A stretch of DNA of 64,000 bases from assembly GCA_918807975.1 (NCBI GenBank), contig OU964921.1, positions 15,905,498-15,969,497 of the forward strand, given 5' to 3'. Position numbers and translations under genes: made by a program. Source of the DNA: Aplidium turbinatum. Lineage: Eukaryota > Chordata > Ascidiacea > Aplousobranchia > Polyclinidae. The notes under the pieces were generated by a model. It saw nothing but the letters and a program-made list of their open reading frames with translations, was not told the DNA's origin and made no database searches. Each line of letters starts with the position of its first letter. The first letter of the stretch is position 1. This document shows, in pieces, positions 21,621 to 33,157 of this stretch.

Positions 21621-22138
21621 CTGTTGTTGAAAAACATGCTTTACTTTTGGAAGGTCAAAATAAGACGTAGCCCATCTACGGCAATAAATCAATCACGTAT
21701 TGTCGAATAACGTATAGCTTCTCGTGTAACGTCACCGAAATGATGTTAATATGCAATTAAACTGATATGTTGAAACGATTTCATACTTTTCAAAACGCGA
21801 TTTGTGATGAAACGAAAGTCTTATGAAACGAAAGAAAATCGATCGAAACGACGTCAAGACAGAATTTATCTTTGTTGTAAGGCACATGCTCGACAGGCAA
21901 CTCAAGATTTAGATTAGCCTAAATGGAAAGAAAGGCACAAAATATGATTATATCCAACTGCAGACGTGCCGTTGTGTCATTCGAAACGAATTTGTTTGGT
22001 TTCGAATAGACTCTTTTCTTCATCAAACTGCTCGAACATTATTGCCTATATACAAGCGATTGCGATGGTGTGCCACGAAAACAAGTACAATTTTTTTTGG
22101 TAGAAACGTTGCAAACATGTTGAACACTATATTCTTAC
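21621..22138 (-). other. Intron 1 of the giant transposase gene
   Basis: Donor CCCAG|GTAAGAAT at 22139/22138 and acceptor TTTTTCAACAACAG at 21621. No other feature seen in its roughly 520 bp. Confidence 0.75.
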
Positions 22139-22321
22139 CTGGGGCCGCACGATGTTCCTTGCATTGCTGTCACCAATCAGTAACATGCAAGGTTTACGAG
22201 CCGACAACTTGCCATGGAAGGTCGCAACCTTTCGACCTCCAATCCCACAATTATAATGAAGGGGCTTCGTTCTCCGACCATAAGAAGCTCTTCCATGACG
22301 TGAATTACGGGGTTGACGCAT
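22139..22321 (-). CDS. Giant MULE transposase, exon 1 (SGNH N-terminal part, start codon)
   Basis: 61 codons from ATG at 22321-22319 to a strong donor (CCCAG|GTAAGA). An in-frame TAA lies two codons before the ATG (TAA GAT ATG), so the start is well placed. After a basic leader (MRQPRNSRHGRAS) it reads CMLLIGDSNARNIV. GDS with the following Asn is block I of SGNH/GDSL hydrolases and contains the nucleophilic Ser. Exon 1 plus exons 2, 3 and 4 total 7482 coding bases when the BEL element is left out. That is a whole number of codons (2494 including stop). Confidence 0.85.
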
Positions 22322-22964
22322 ATCTTATCAAGGAAAGGGAAGTAGTTAACTTTCAAATTTAAATACACTTGACTATAACCTGAGTGATTTCTCTGAAACA
22401 CTGGATGCAGCTGTTTTAATGTTGCTTAATGCAGCCTATTTAGACAAGGAAGCTATATATTTAAAATTTATATGATTTCGTTCGAAATGCCAGTGAATCG
22501 ATCAGTAGGTTATAGCCTACATACTATGATGCATTTGTAAAATAAAACATAAAGGTATAGTTTTCTTGGTCTAATTAAACGAGAAAAAAATGTCTGTTCT
22601 TCACTGACAACTGCACTTCATCTTTAATTAAAACTTTAATAAACAATACTTTCAAAGCACGTTCTCACAAATAGCCCACACAAATAATTTCTCGAATGAT
22701 CTAACGCAAAAGTTCACAATCAAGTTTGTGAAGTCTACCTGTTTAATTGCGTTGAGTTACAACAAGCAAATTTACTTGCAAGTCACAACTTAGCGCAAAG
22801 CTTTTAAACTAAACGAACGAAAGGCCAGTAATGCAATTCATTGGCGAAAAGCATCCTGCATCAGAGGTGCAAAAAGCGCACCAATTAGAAATCTAGGATG
22901 AGTTTTCGTATATTTTAACAACAATCCAATGAACACTTCAAAGTCTACAGTAGTAACAAGATGA
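22322..22964 (-). other. 5' flank of the giant transposase gene
   Basis: About 640 AT-rich bases between the start codon and the right TIR array. The promoter should lie here or in the array. I see no definite TATA box or binding-site cluster. Confidence 0.4.
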
Positions 22965-25900
22965 ATCAAAAATAAAATTCCGAAAATTATTTCCGAAAAG
23001 TATTTTGACAGACGTTTAAATGAAGGCGTCTATACACGTTAAAATCTCTATTTATTTTTAAATACGTAAGACATTTACCTCATATTTAAACCATTCTGCT
23101 CGCGTTTCCTTCGTCTGCCCCACCACGAAATTGCCACTCCTGGAAAGGAAATTTAATTCTAAACACGATTCAAAATTAAAATTCCGAAAAATATTTCGGG
23201 GAAATATTTTTATAGACGCTTAATTGAAGGCGTCTATGAACGTTAAAAACTCTATTTATTTTTAAATACGTAAGACATTTCCCCCATTTTTAAACCATTC
23301 TGCTCGCGTTTCCTTCGTCTGTCCCACCACGAGCTTGCCATCCCTGGAAAGGAAATTTAATTCTGAACACGATTCAAAAATAAAATTCCGAAAAATATAT
23401 CGGGAAAGTATTTTTATAGGCGCCTAATTGAAGGTGTCTATAAACGTTAAAATCTCTATTTATTTTTAAATACGTAAGACATTTACCTCATATTTAAACC
23501 ATTCTGCTCGCGTTTCCTTCGTCTGCCCCACTACGAGCTTGCCATCCCTGGAAAGGAAATTTAATTTTGAACACGATTCAAAAATAAAATTCCGAAAAAT
23601 ATATCGGGAAAATATTTTTATAGGCGCCTAATTGAAGGCGTCTATAAACGTTAAAATCTCTATTTATTTTTAAATACGTAAGACATTTCCCCCATTTTTA
23701 AACCATTCTGCTCGCGTTTCCTTCGTCTGCCCCACCACGAGCTTGCCACCCCTGGAAAGGAAATTTAATTCTGAACACGATTCAAAAATAAAATTCCGAA
23801 AAATATTTCGGGAAAATATTTTTATAGGCGCCTAATTGAAGGCGTCTATAAACGTTAAAATCTCTATTTATTTTTAAATACGTAAGACATTTCCCCCATT
23901 TTTAAACCATTCTGCTCGCGTTTCCTTCGTCTGCCCCACCACGAGCTTGCCACCCCTGGAAAGGAAATTTAATTCTGAACACGATTCAAAAATAAAATTC
24001 CAAAAAATATATCGGGAAAGTATTTTTATAGGCGCCTAATTGAAGGCGTCTATATACGTTAAAAACTCTATTTATTTTTAAATACGTAAGACATTTACCC
24101 CATTTTTAAACCATTCTGCTCGCGTTTCCTTCGTCTGCCCCACCACGAGCTTGCCATCCCTGGAAAGGAAATTTAATTCTGAACACGATTCAAAAATAAA
24201 ATTCCGAAAAATATTTCGGGAAAATATTTTTATAGACGCTTGATTGAAGGCGTCTATAAACGTTAAAATCTCTATTTTTAAATACGTAAGACATTTCCAC
24301 CATTTTTAAACCATTCTGCTCGCGTTTCCTTCGTCTGCCCCACCACGAGCTTGCCACCCCTGGAAAGGAAATTTAATTCTGAACACGATTCAAAAATAAA
24401 ATTCCGAAAAATATTTCGGGAAAATATTTTTATAGGCGCCTAATTGAAGGCGTTTATCAACGTTAAAATCTCTATTTATTTTTTAATACGTAAGACATTT
24501 CCCCCATTTTTAAACCATTCTGCTCGCGTTTCCTTCGTCTGCCCCACCACGAGCTTGCCATCCCTGGAAAGGAAATTTAATTTTGAACACGATTCAAAAA
24601 TAAAATTCCGAAAAATATTTCTGGAAAATATTTTTATAGACGGTCAATTGAAGGCGTCTATAAACGTTAAAATCTCTATTTATTTATAAATACGTAAGAC
24701 ATTTCTTCCATTTTTAAACTATTCTGCTCGCGTTTCCTTCGTCTGCCCCACCACGAGCTTGCCAGCCCTGGAAAGGAAATTTAATTCTAAACACGATTCA
24801 AAAATAAAATTCCGAAAAATATATCGGGAAAATATTTTTATAGACGCCTAATTGAAGGCGTTTATCAACGTTAAAATCTCTATTTATTTTTAAATACGTA
24901 AGACATTTCTTCCATTTTTAAACCATTCTGCTTGCGTTTCCTTCGTCTGCCCCACCACGAGCTTGCCATCCCTGGAACGGAAATTTAATTCTGAACACGA
25001 TTCAAAAATAAAATTCCAAAAAATATTTCGGGAAAGTATTTTTATAGACGCTTAATTGAAGGCGTGTATATACGTTAAAAACTCTATTTATTTTTAAATA
25101 CGTAAGACATTTACCCCATTTTTAAACCATTCTGCTCGCGTTTTCTTCGTCTGCCCCACCACGAGCTTACCATCCCTGAAAAGCAAATTTAATTCTGAAC
25201 ACGATTCAAACATAAAATTCCGAAAAATATTTCGGGAAAATATTTTTATAGACGCTTGATTGAAGGCGTCTATAAACGTTAAAATCTCTATTTATTTTTA
25301 AATACGTAAGACATTTCCCCCATTTTTAAACCATTCTGCTCGCGTTTCCTTCGTCTGCCCCACCACGAGCTTGCCATCCCTGGAAAGGAAATTTAATTCT
25401 GAACACGATTCAAAAATAAAATTCCGAAAAATATATCGGGAAAATATTTTTATAGGCGCTTGATTGAAGGCGTCTATAAACGTTAAAATCTCTATTTATT
25501 TTTAAATACGTAAGACATTTCCCCCATTTTTAAACCATTCTGCTCGCGTTTCCTTCGTCTGTCCCACCACGAGCTTGCCACCCCTGGAAAGGAAATTTAA
25601 TTCTGAACACGATTCAAAAATAAAATTCCGAAAAATATTTCGGGAAAGTATTTTTATAGACGCCTAATTGAAGGCGTCTTTTAACGTTGAAATCTCTATT
25701 TATTTTTAAATACGCAAGACATTTCTTCCATTTTTAAACCATTCTGTTCGCGTTTCCTTCGTCTGCCCCACCACGAGCTTGCCATCCCTGGAAAGGAAAT
25801 TTAATTCTGAACACGATTCAAAAATAAAATTCCAAAAAATATTTCGGGAAAGTATTTTTATAGACGCCTAATTGAAGGCGTCTTTTAACGTTGAAATCTC

Positions 25901-27192
25901 TATTTATTTTTAAATACGTAAGACATTTACCCCATTTTTAAACCATTCTGCTCGCGTTTCCTTCGTCTGCCCCACCACCAGCTTGCCACCCCTGGAAAGG
26001 AAATTTAATTCAGAACACGATTCAAAAATAAAATTCCAAAAAATATTTCGGGAAAATATTTTTATGGACGGTCAATTGAAGGCGTCTATAAACGTTAAAA
26101 TCTCTATTTATTTTTAAATACGCAAGACATTTCTTCCATTTTTAAACTATTCTGCTCGCGTTTCCTTCGTCTGCCCCACCACGAGCTTGCCACCCCTGGA
26201 AAGGAAATTTAATTCTGAACACGATTCAAAAATAAAATTCCGAAAAATATTTCGGGAAAATATTTTTATAGACGCTCAATTGAAGGCGTCTATAAACGTT
26301 AAAATCTCTATTTATTTTTAAATACGTAAGACATTTCTTCCATTTTTAAACCATTCTGCTCGCGTTTCCTTCGTCTGCCCCACCACGAGCTTGCCATCCC
26401 TGGAAAGGAAATTTAATTCTGAACACGATTCAAAAATAAAATTCCGAAAAATATTTCGGGAAAGTATTTTTATAGACGCCTAATTGAAGGCGTCTTTTAA
26501 CGTTGAAATCTCTATTTGTTTTTAAATACGTAAGACATTTCCCCCATTTTTAAACCATTCTGCTCGCGTTTCCTTCGTCTGCCCCACCACGAGCTTGCCA
26601 GCCCTGGAAAGGAAATTTTATTCTGAACACGATTCAAAAATAAAATTCCGAAAAATATATCGGGAAAATATTTTTATAGACGCCTAATTGAAGGCGTTTA
26701 TCAACGTTAAAATCTCTATTTGTTTTTAAATACGCAAGACATTTCTTCCATTTTTAAACCATTCTGCTTGCGTTTCCTTCGTCTGCCCCACCACGAGCTT
26801 GCCATCCCTGGAAAGGAAATTTAATTCTGAACACGATTCAAAAATAAAATTCCGAAAAATATTTCGGGAAAGTATTTTTATAGTCGTTTTTGTGATGCTT
26901 ACTTTTCTTGCCATATCACATATAGCAGTCTTAATAGATACGATTTTTTGTCTAACTTTTCGCAATTGCAGTTGCTTTATCTTTGACAAGTCGAGTTTTT
27001 TATTTAAATTTCTGTATTCACTGTTCATTTGGCTATGGAAAAAATATAAGATTTGCTTTGATGTGGTAACGAGAAGTGATTTTATCAGCTTCCGAGTGTT
27101 GCTACTTTCATCGCATTGTTTATCGCGCAAATTTTTACGGATCATTTTTTTAGGCGGATCGCGCAGAATTATTCTGCCAGAATGACGGTGGT
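22965..27192. repeat. Right TIR: 19 tandem ~205-bp units plus unique end
   Basis: Inverse of the left arm. I count 19 units by the core of the inverse text (GAGCTTGCCA), spaced about 200-206 bp. The innermost unit near 22970-23160 is the most diverged. The outer tip (about 26872-27192) appears identical to the left tip over its full length. The arm is shorter than the left one by about four units, so array length is not kept equal between ends. Confidence 0.92.
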
Positions 27193-27201
27193 AAAAAAAT
27201 C
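27193..27201. repeat. 9-bp target site duplication, right
   Basis: AAAAAAATC follows the terminal GACGGTGGT of the giant transposon and matches 1131-1139 exactly. The LINE reading frame continues from it. Confidence 0.95.
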
Positions 27202-27235
27202 TCAATAGAGAAATAGAAAAAATTGATGTGTGGAA
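27193..27235 (+). mobile_element. LINE copy B, short middle piece
   Basis: Encodes NLNREIEKIDVW, the continuation of the RT frame interrupted at 1139. It is cut again 43 bases later by a hAT-type MITE. The frame resumes at 28134 with WMKSNKLSLNYSKT. Confidence 0.85.
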
Positions 27236-28133
27236 TTTAGTGATGCAAGCCGCGCCGCGCCGCGCCGCGTACGCGGCCGCTTTTGACTTTTTCGCCGCGT
27301 GCCGCGCCGCGCCGCGTGGAAGGTTGAAATGACAAAGCCGCACCGCGCCGCTTGCCGCGTAAACTTTCAAGAAATTAATTTTTCGTAAACGTAAACTTTC
27401 AAGAAATTAAACTTTCGTAAACGTAAACTTTCAACTTTTCAAGAATCAGCTATGAAACTTCAAATTTAAATTGGAAACACGGATCAGTTATTTTTCCCTT
27501 CGGAAACCCTAAGATGGAAAGCTATGCAAATGCAAATTGCAAATGGCTTGCAGTTGACAGGGTTTTAGGGCTTGCTTGTCAGGGAAGCTGTACGAATGTT
27601 TTTGGTTAGTAGCCTAGCTGATAAGCTCAGTTACCAGGCTATAGGCCTAGCGCAACTACCGCATTATTTACTATATCAGTTAGCCCAGTGAGTTCAGGCT
27701 ATAAGTTTTACTCTTGTGTGTGTAGTTCATATAGCCACTGGCATTATAATTGCATTATTGCTTACAAAAAGTGTTCAAAAGTCCTGATACTGGATCCAGG
27801 AACATTCTATTTGTCTTAGTTTGTATTATGTCTTAGAACTTAGATGCATTGCTGATAAGAGAATATGATCTGGTTAGCCTGGCCAATTAGTGCACAACTG
27901 TATTGGTACCGGTACTAGGTTACCAGTTATATGCCATGGATGCTTTTTCCTACAATTGACTTTCTAAACAATAACTCGTTAAAATATTTTTTTTTAATTT
28001 TGTAATTTGCGGTGTGCGGTGCGGTGCAGTGTCAAAGTTCCAGATAAATTGCGGTGTGCGGTGCGGTGCGCGGATAGATGAGTCAGTTGCGGTGCGGTGT
28101 GCGGATAAAAATTTTGGGTTCGCTGCATCTCTA
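27236..28133. mobile_element. hAT-type MITE with GC-rich subterminal repeats
   Basis: About 0.9 kb inserted in LINE copy B. Ends read TAGTGATGCAAGC and, in inverse, TAGAGATGCAGCGAAC, which is hAT-like. GTGTGGA occurs at both junctions (27228-27234 and 28134-28140), an imperfect 8-bp duplication. Both subterminal zones are rich in GCCGCGCCGCG or its inverse GCGGTGCGGTG, which stand out in an AT-rich window. No coding capacity. Confidence 0.8.
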
Positions 28134-29358
28134 GTGTGGATGAAATCCAATAAACTTTCATTAAATTATAGTAAAACTACTTATATGATCCTCTGCAACA
28201 AAAAAAAATGCAGCAGAAAATTTTAGTCTGTCCATCAGTGGCCGATCCATCGAAAGGAAGAAATGTATAAACTATCTAGGATTCTAGGTGTAACTTTGGA
28301 TGAGCGATTGACATGGGATAGTCATATTATTAATCTTAGAAAGCAGCTTGCAAAGGTCTGCGGCATAGCATTTAAGCTGAGATACATTGCCCCTTTAACA
28401 ATATTACAAACTTTATATTATGCTTTGTTTCAATCCAAGATCCAATACTTGATTATAAATTGGGGAAGAGCAAACTCTACATTGCTTGCTCCACTACAAG
28501 TGTTACCGTACAAAACAAGTTCATTCAATCCTGCTTATTTTTGCCGAGGTCAACAAATACAACTGTTCTTTATCACCAATTCAATGTGCTCAGAATTGAC
28601 GATATTATTAAATTAGAGACTGCAAAATTTATGTACAAATATGTGCACAAAATGCAGCCCCGGGCCTTTGCTGGCTGCTTTATTTTTGTAAATGAAATTC
28701 ACCATCATAAAACCCGTCAGAACCAAAAGAATGATTTATATTTGCCTTCTACAACATCAAACTCTGGTAAGAAGATGCTATGTTTTAATGGAGTGATACT
28801 ATAGAATCAAGTACCAAAAGAAATAAAAGAAAAGTCTTACAATGTTTTTAAATTTAAATATAAATGTTTATTAAAGAATTTGTGCAATGATCACTCCTGA
28901 AACGTATAATCTGCCTATTTTTCTACACAGTTCTTTTTATGTTGCCTTGTGTTATTCCATTGTTAATTCCATTGTTCTTCTTATTCTTCTTCTTGCTTAT
29001 GAGGCAGCAATTCAGGTAACATCTCCCAATTGTTGCAACCAGAGCAGTGTCTTCATATCAGGGTCTATGAGATTCACATGTTCTTCGGGTCGAAACACTG
29101 GACTGGACATTTCATTGTTAATGTTTACAAATTAAAGTCCTGGTATTGTGCTATATATATATATTATATACCGTATTATATGTGTTAATGTTCTTAATTT
29201 TGGGTCTTTTGTTTAAATGTTTGGGTGGCAGCTGACTTTGGTAGCCTTTTGGTCTTTCGCTGCCATCCTTGTTGTGCGAATTATTTGTGTTTATTGTGTT
29301 TTTGCTTTTTGTGTCTTTCTTTTTCGCCAACAAAAACAAAAAATAAACTGAACTGAAC
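28134..29358 (+). mobile_element. LINE copy B, RT thumb, C-terminus and 3' UTR
   Basis: Reads WMKSNKLSLNYSKTTYM, then LGVTLDERLTWDSHI and KLETAKFMYKYVHKM: the thumb and C-terminal region of a CR1-like RT, spread over three frames, so it carries at least two frameshifts (near 28200-28270 and 28460-28520). The coding part ends about 28880. An AT-rich 3' UTR runs to the tail AATAAACTGAACTGAACTG near 29358, a short-repeat LINE end. Confidence 0.85.
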
Positions 29359-29512
29359 TGCACAATGCACATAGACAACCTGAAGATTAGTAACTTTGTA
29401 GGTTCATCTCCATAACTGCATGGTTTTTTCGGTGCCTCCATGGTGTAGTTTCCATATAAAAAAAAGCTATTTGTTATATCTCCTGATGTGTACTTTGAAA
29501 ATGAATGTGGAG
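29359..29512 (+). other. Target sequence left of the palindromic element
   Basis: 154 bp ending in ATGTGGAG, which is the left 8-bp target duplication (29505-29512). The same target resumes at 47352 and ends in a LINE-like tail (AAAATAAACTTGATTGATTG), so this may be the 3' part of another LINE. Confidence 0.5.
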
Positions 29513-31367
29513 TAGACTGGCCCAAAAAAAAGAAAAATCGGAGATGTCATGCTCCACAAGCATTTTCTTGTTGCATTTAACCTAAAACTTACTCCTGCCA
29601 ATTTTTTTTCAATTTGGAGAATGTTTGGAGGTAACTCATAACTTTACATTTTAGGGGAAAGTAGGCAAATTTACGAAATTTGATGCATTGTTAAAATTTT
29701 GATTCATTTATTTTCAGCTGTTTAGTATAGTACATTGCATATGGAAATTTATGAGGATAATATTTTATTCTGTGTTTGATTATGCCATCCAAAACTAGAA
29801 GTTTTCTAGAAATTTGGATGCTGGGGCATTTCCAAGAAGATATTACCTCTTCCGGATTACCAACAAATTAAGAGGTCTTTCGAAAATCTATGTTTCATCA
29901 TCAAGAGAAAGGTCTGTGCATAGGTGAAAGTGCTAAAGTTGCAGTAAATGCAACAGTTAGTTTTGGAACAGGGCACATATACCTACCCAAAGAATTGGTT
30001 CTGCTATCAGAAAATTTAACAAACTTCTCAAAATTATCATGCTTTAAAACAGGCCTCGAAATTCCGGCGGTCATGGCGGACATGACCTCCGGAATGACCT
30101 CGAATGTCTGTTGAAGCCGACTCATTGGTCGGTCATAAATGACCGCCGCAAAATTCTTGACAAAAATAGAGCTAATGCAGCAAAAATATATTTTAAATTT
30201 GAATTGTTACAATTGTTTGTTTAACGCGAACAAATACGGAGCTGAAACAAAAATAGTACAGGCAATTGCTTTAAAGATCACATTAGAGTGGCGTGGTTAA
30301 CAAGCTGGTGGCAAAAGAAGCCATTTTTACATCATTTCAACGCCTTGCAATTAGTGTTGGGCGATATTGAAAAAAATCAAAACGATACGATATTTGAAGA
30401 AATACTCGATATTTCGATACTTTTCGATATTTTTGTACTAATTAAGAAAAGAGTTTCTCAGTCTTCGAAATTAGTGTCGGCAATTGCCGACGCAGATACA
30501 TGAATGGCGCATTAGCGTCGGCAATAAAAATGCCGAGGCCACAAGAGCGCTTATAAGGTTAGGGTTAGTCATTCCTCCTAGTCGTTATGCCACAGCCATA
30601 GATTTGCTCCTTAGTCAACACCCTGATGGAGCTCTGCGAAAGAGGCGTGTGGATGGGTATCAAAGCACGAAAGCGGCAAAACGTGGACGCTTCATTGCGA
30701 ACGGCGAAGACAGTGTAGATTTATAGCCAAGCGATGAGCCTCTTGATGTGTGCGATTTCAGTGATAACACGACAACCTCATCTTCCGATACAGCATCTGA
30801 TGATTCCGATTCTGACATCTAGTTCTTCATCAAACAGACTTTGTGTTGCTCGCAGTATCCCAACTATGCCGAAATTATGTTAGTGCATACCTAAATCGAG
30901 GCAATCTTCTCGCAGGGAGCGATTAATATGTTACCGGTACTTGGTTGAGCAATTAACGTTATAATACAATTTGGGTAGAGAGGTAACTCTTTTAAACCAT
31001 AAACAGACATAACTAAGCAACAGCACTACATTTAACATTATAAAAACAAAAAACAACAAGCGAACGTTTTCGGCTAGTCATATAGCCCTTTTCAAGCCTA
31101 TAAGAAAAATACATTATTGAAAGAAATGCTAAAGAATCATATAGTATCACAGCAAAAATATGGTCAAATCTAAACATTTGAGAAACTGCCTCGCTCACAC
31201 AAAATGATAACTGAAAATTACACAGCGCAACGGGTCAAGTATTTCAGAGGTAAAATTAATTGATTGTTCAGACAAGGACTCAGGCAGATTACGCAAGAAA
31301 GACAGAAGCACAAGAGATAGTGGCACAAAACAAAGTAATGCGAAAAGCACAAGACGTGATAATTTAA

Positions 31368-32190
31368 TCAAAAAACTGTTAAAAGGTAAGAAGCTCCGCA
31401 AGCAAATAATTGCCTGTTGAGCCCTGGGTTTAAAGATTTGATGATCAATGCCTCATGAAGTTTGGTTTCGAATTCGGACAAACACTTGCGTACAATTTTG
31501 AAAGACTGCAATGACGGTTTATTATTTGAGCACGATTGGCAGTTTCTAATATGGTCTTTAATTGCACTGTTTTTATTAAAATTAGCCAAATTCAAATGCT
31601 CTCCCACTCTCGTCACCAAATGTCGCGTGGTCATACCAATGTATGACGATCTCGCATCATGCGAGCAAGTGAACTTATACACGACGTTAGAACATAAGCG
31701 GAAAGGAGTTCTGGACTTTAACTGAAAATAATAACCAGCTTTAAATGTTTTATAAACGGGAAAAATCTTAACGTTAAACTTCAATGCAATAAATCTGGAC
31801 AAACTTGTGGCAAAACGTTTGGATTCCTTGCCAACAAACGGGATTGTTAGAAATTTTTTGAAATCAGGCTCCTCAACTGGAGACGTAGTGGAAACCGAAT
31901 TCAAAAACCCTCCAAGAACCTTATTAAAAAACCAAGTCGGATAATGATTAGCACCAAAGTATGAGCGTAATTTATTAATTTCATTATTGAAACAGTCATT
32001 GTTCGAGCAAATGTCTCGAGCTCGCGAGATAAGGCACTTGATCAAAGCAGATTTGTAATTAGACGGGCAAACAGCGCTGAAATTAAGGAAAAGATTAGTG
32101 TTTGTCGGTTTACGCCAGACCCAAGTATCAAATCCATTACCATTTATTTTGATTTCTACATCCAAAAAAAAAAAATTTCTTTCTAGCCCA
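31368..32190 (-). CDS. Penelope RT end plus GIY-YIG endonuclease (- copy)
   Basis: Reads FLDVEIKINGNG, WRKPTNTNLFLNFSAVCPSN (end of RT), a linker, then CSNVVYKFTCSHD, SSYIGMTTRHLVTRVGEHL (GIY-YIG-type nuclease with its conserved Arg) and SEFETKLHEALIIKSLNPGL. The frame is open to its stop. The extra residues that the same frame gives upstream of about 32190 are the antisense of the + copy. Truncated at its 5' side, so it lacks most of the RT. Confidence 0.87.
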
Positions 32191-33157
32191 CCTTGAAAAT
32201 AAGATTTTTTCTGAAAATACTTCCCAATTCTTTCCCAAGCTTTACTTACGTTATATTGACGACATTTTTGCCATATTTGATGACGATAATTCTTGTTCAC
32301 AGTTTCTTGAAGTACTCAATACGCAACATCAAAACATAAATTTTACTGTAGAAAAAGCCACGGAGACTATACCTTTTTTGGATGTAGAAATCAAAATAAA
32401 TGGTAATGGATTTGATACTTGGGTCTGGCGTAAACCGACAAACACTAATCTTTTCCTTAATTTCAGCGCTGTTTGCCCGTCTAATTACAAATCTGCTTTG
32501 ATCAAGTGCCTTATCTCGCGAGCTCGAGACATTTGCTCGAACAATGACTGTTTCAATAATGAAATTAATAAATTACGCTCATACTTTGGTGCTAATCATT
32601 ATCCGACTTGGTTTTTTAATAAGGTTCTTGGAGGGTTTTTGAATTCGGTTTCCACTACGTCTCCAGTTGAGGAGCCTGATTTCAAAAACTTTCTAACAAT
32701 CCCGTTTGTTGGCAAGGAATCCAAACGTTTTGCCACAAGTTTGTCCAGATTTATTGCATTGAAGTTTAACGTTAAGATTTTTCCCGTTTATAAAACATTT
32801 AAAGCTGGTTATTATTTTCAGTTGAAGTCCAAAACTCCTTTCCGCTTATGTTCTAACGTCGTGTATAAGTTCACTTGCTCGCATGATGTGAGATCGTCAT
32901 ACATTGGTATGACCACGCGACATTTGGTGACGAGAGTGGGAGAGCATTTGAATTTGGCTAATTTTAATAAAAACAGTGCAATTAAAGACCATATTAGAAA
33001 CTGCCAATCGTGCTCAAATAATAAACCGTCATTGCAGTCTTTCAAAATTGTACGCAAGTGTTTGTCCGAATTCGAAACCAAAATTCATGAGGCATTGATC
33101 ATCAAATCTTTAAACCCAGGGCTCAACAGGCAATTATTTGCTTGCGGAGCTTCTTAC
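32190..33157 (+). CDS. Penelope RT palm plus GIY-YIG endonuclease (+ copy)
   Basis: Starts inside the RT palm: FFPKLYLRYIDDIFAIF contains the catalytic YIDD. The same RT-tail and GIY-YIG text follows as in the - copy, differing at a few residues. The frame is interrupted at 33157 by a hAT MITE and its downstream sequence resumes at 35172. No start codon precedes the fragment. The pair probably formed in one integration event or by a second insertion into the first copy. Confidence 0.87.

Larger units (their letters stand above)
1140..27192 (-). mobile_element. Giant Mutator-like DNA transposon with tandem-repeat TIRs
   Basis: A 26,053-bp element bounded by perfect 9-bp target duplications and by terminal inverted repeats starting ACCACCGTCATTCTGG. 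Each arm is a unique end of about 330 bp followed inward by a tandem array of ~205-bp units, in opposite orientation on the two sides. Between the arms lies one spliced transposase gene on the - strand (22321 to 6892). Two later insertions are a tRNA-type SINE (about 6570-6795) and a BEL/Pao element (12955-19528). Without these the element would be about 19 kb. The 9-bp duplication, long inverted repeats and DDE core with an intervening CxxH motif place it in the MULE superfamily. Its size, arrayed TIRs and multi-enzyme protein are unlike ordinary MULEs. No capsid, polymerase B or integrase gene of its own was seen, so it is not a Polinton. Confidence 0.93.

Noticed and set aside
1140-27192. 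Polinton or other virus-like giant element
   Set aside because: No capsid, packaging ATPase, polymerase B or element-borne integrase was seen; the duplication is 9 bp, not 6.
30484-30726. 80-codon + frame as a host gene
   Set aside because: Lies within a hAT element whose interior recurs at 53870-54740 without a matching open frame.
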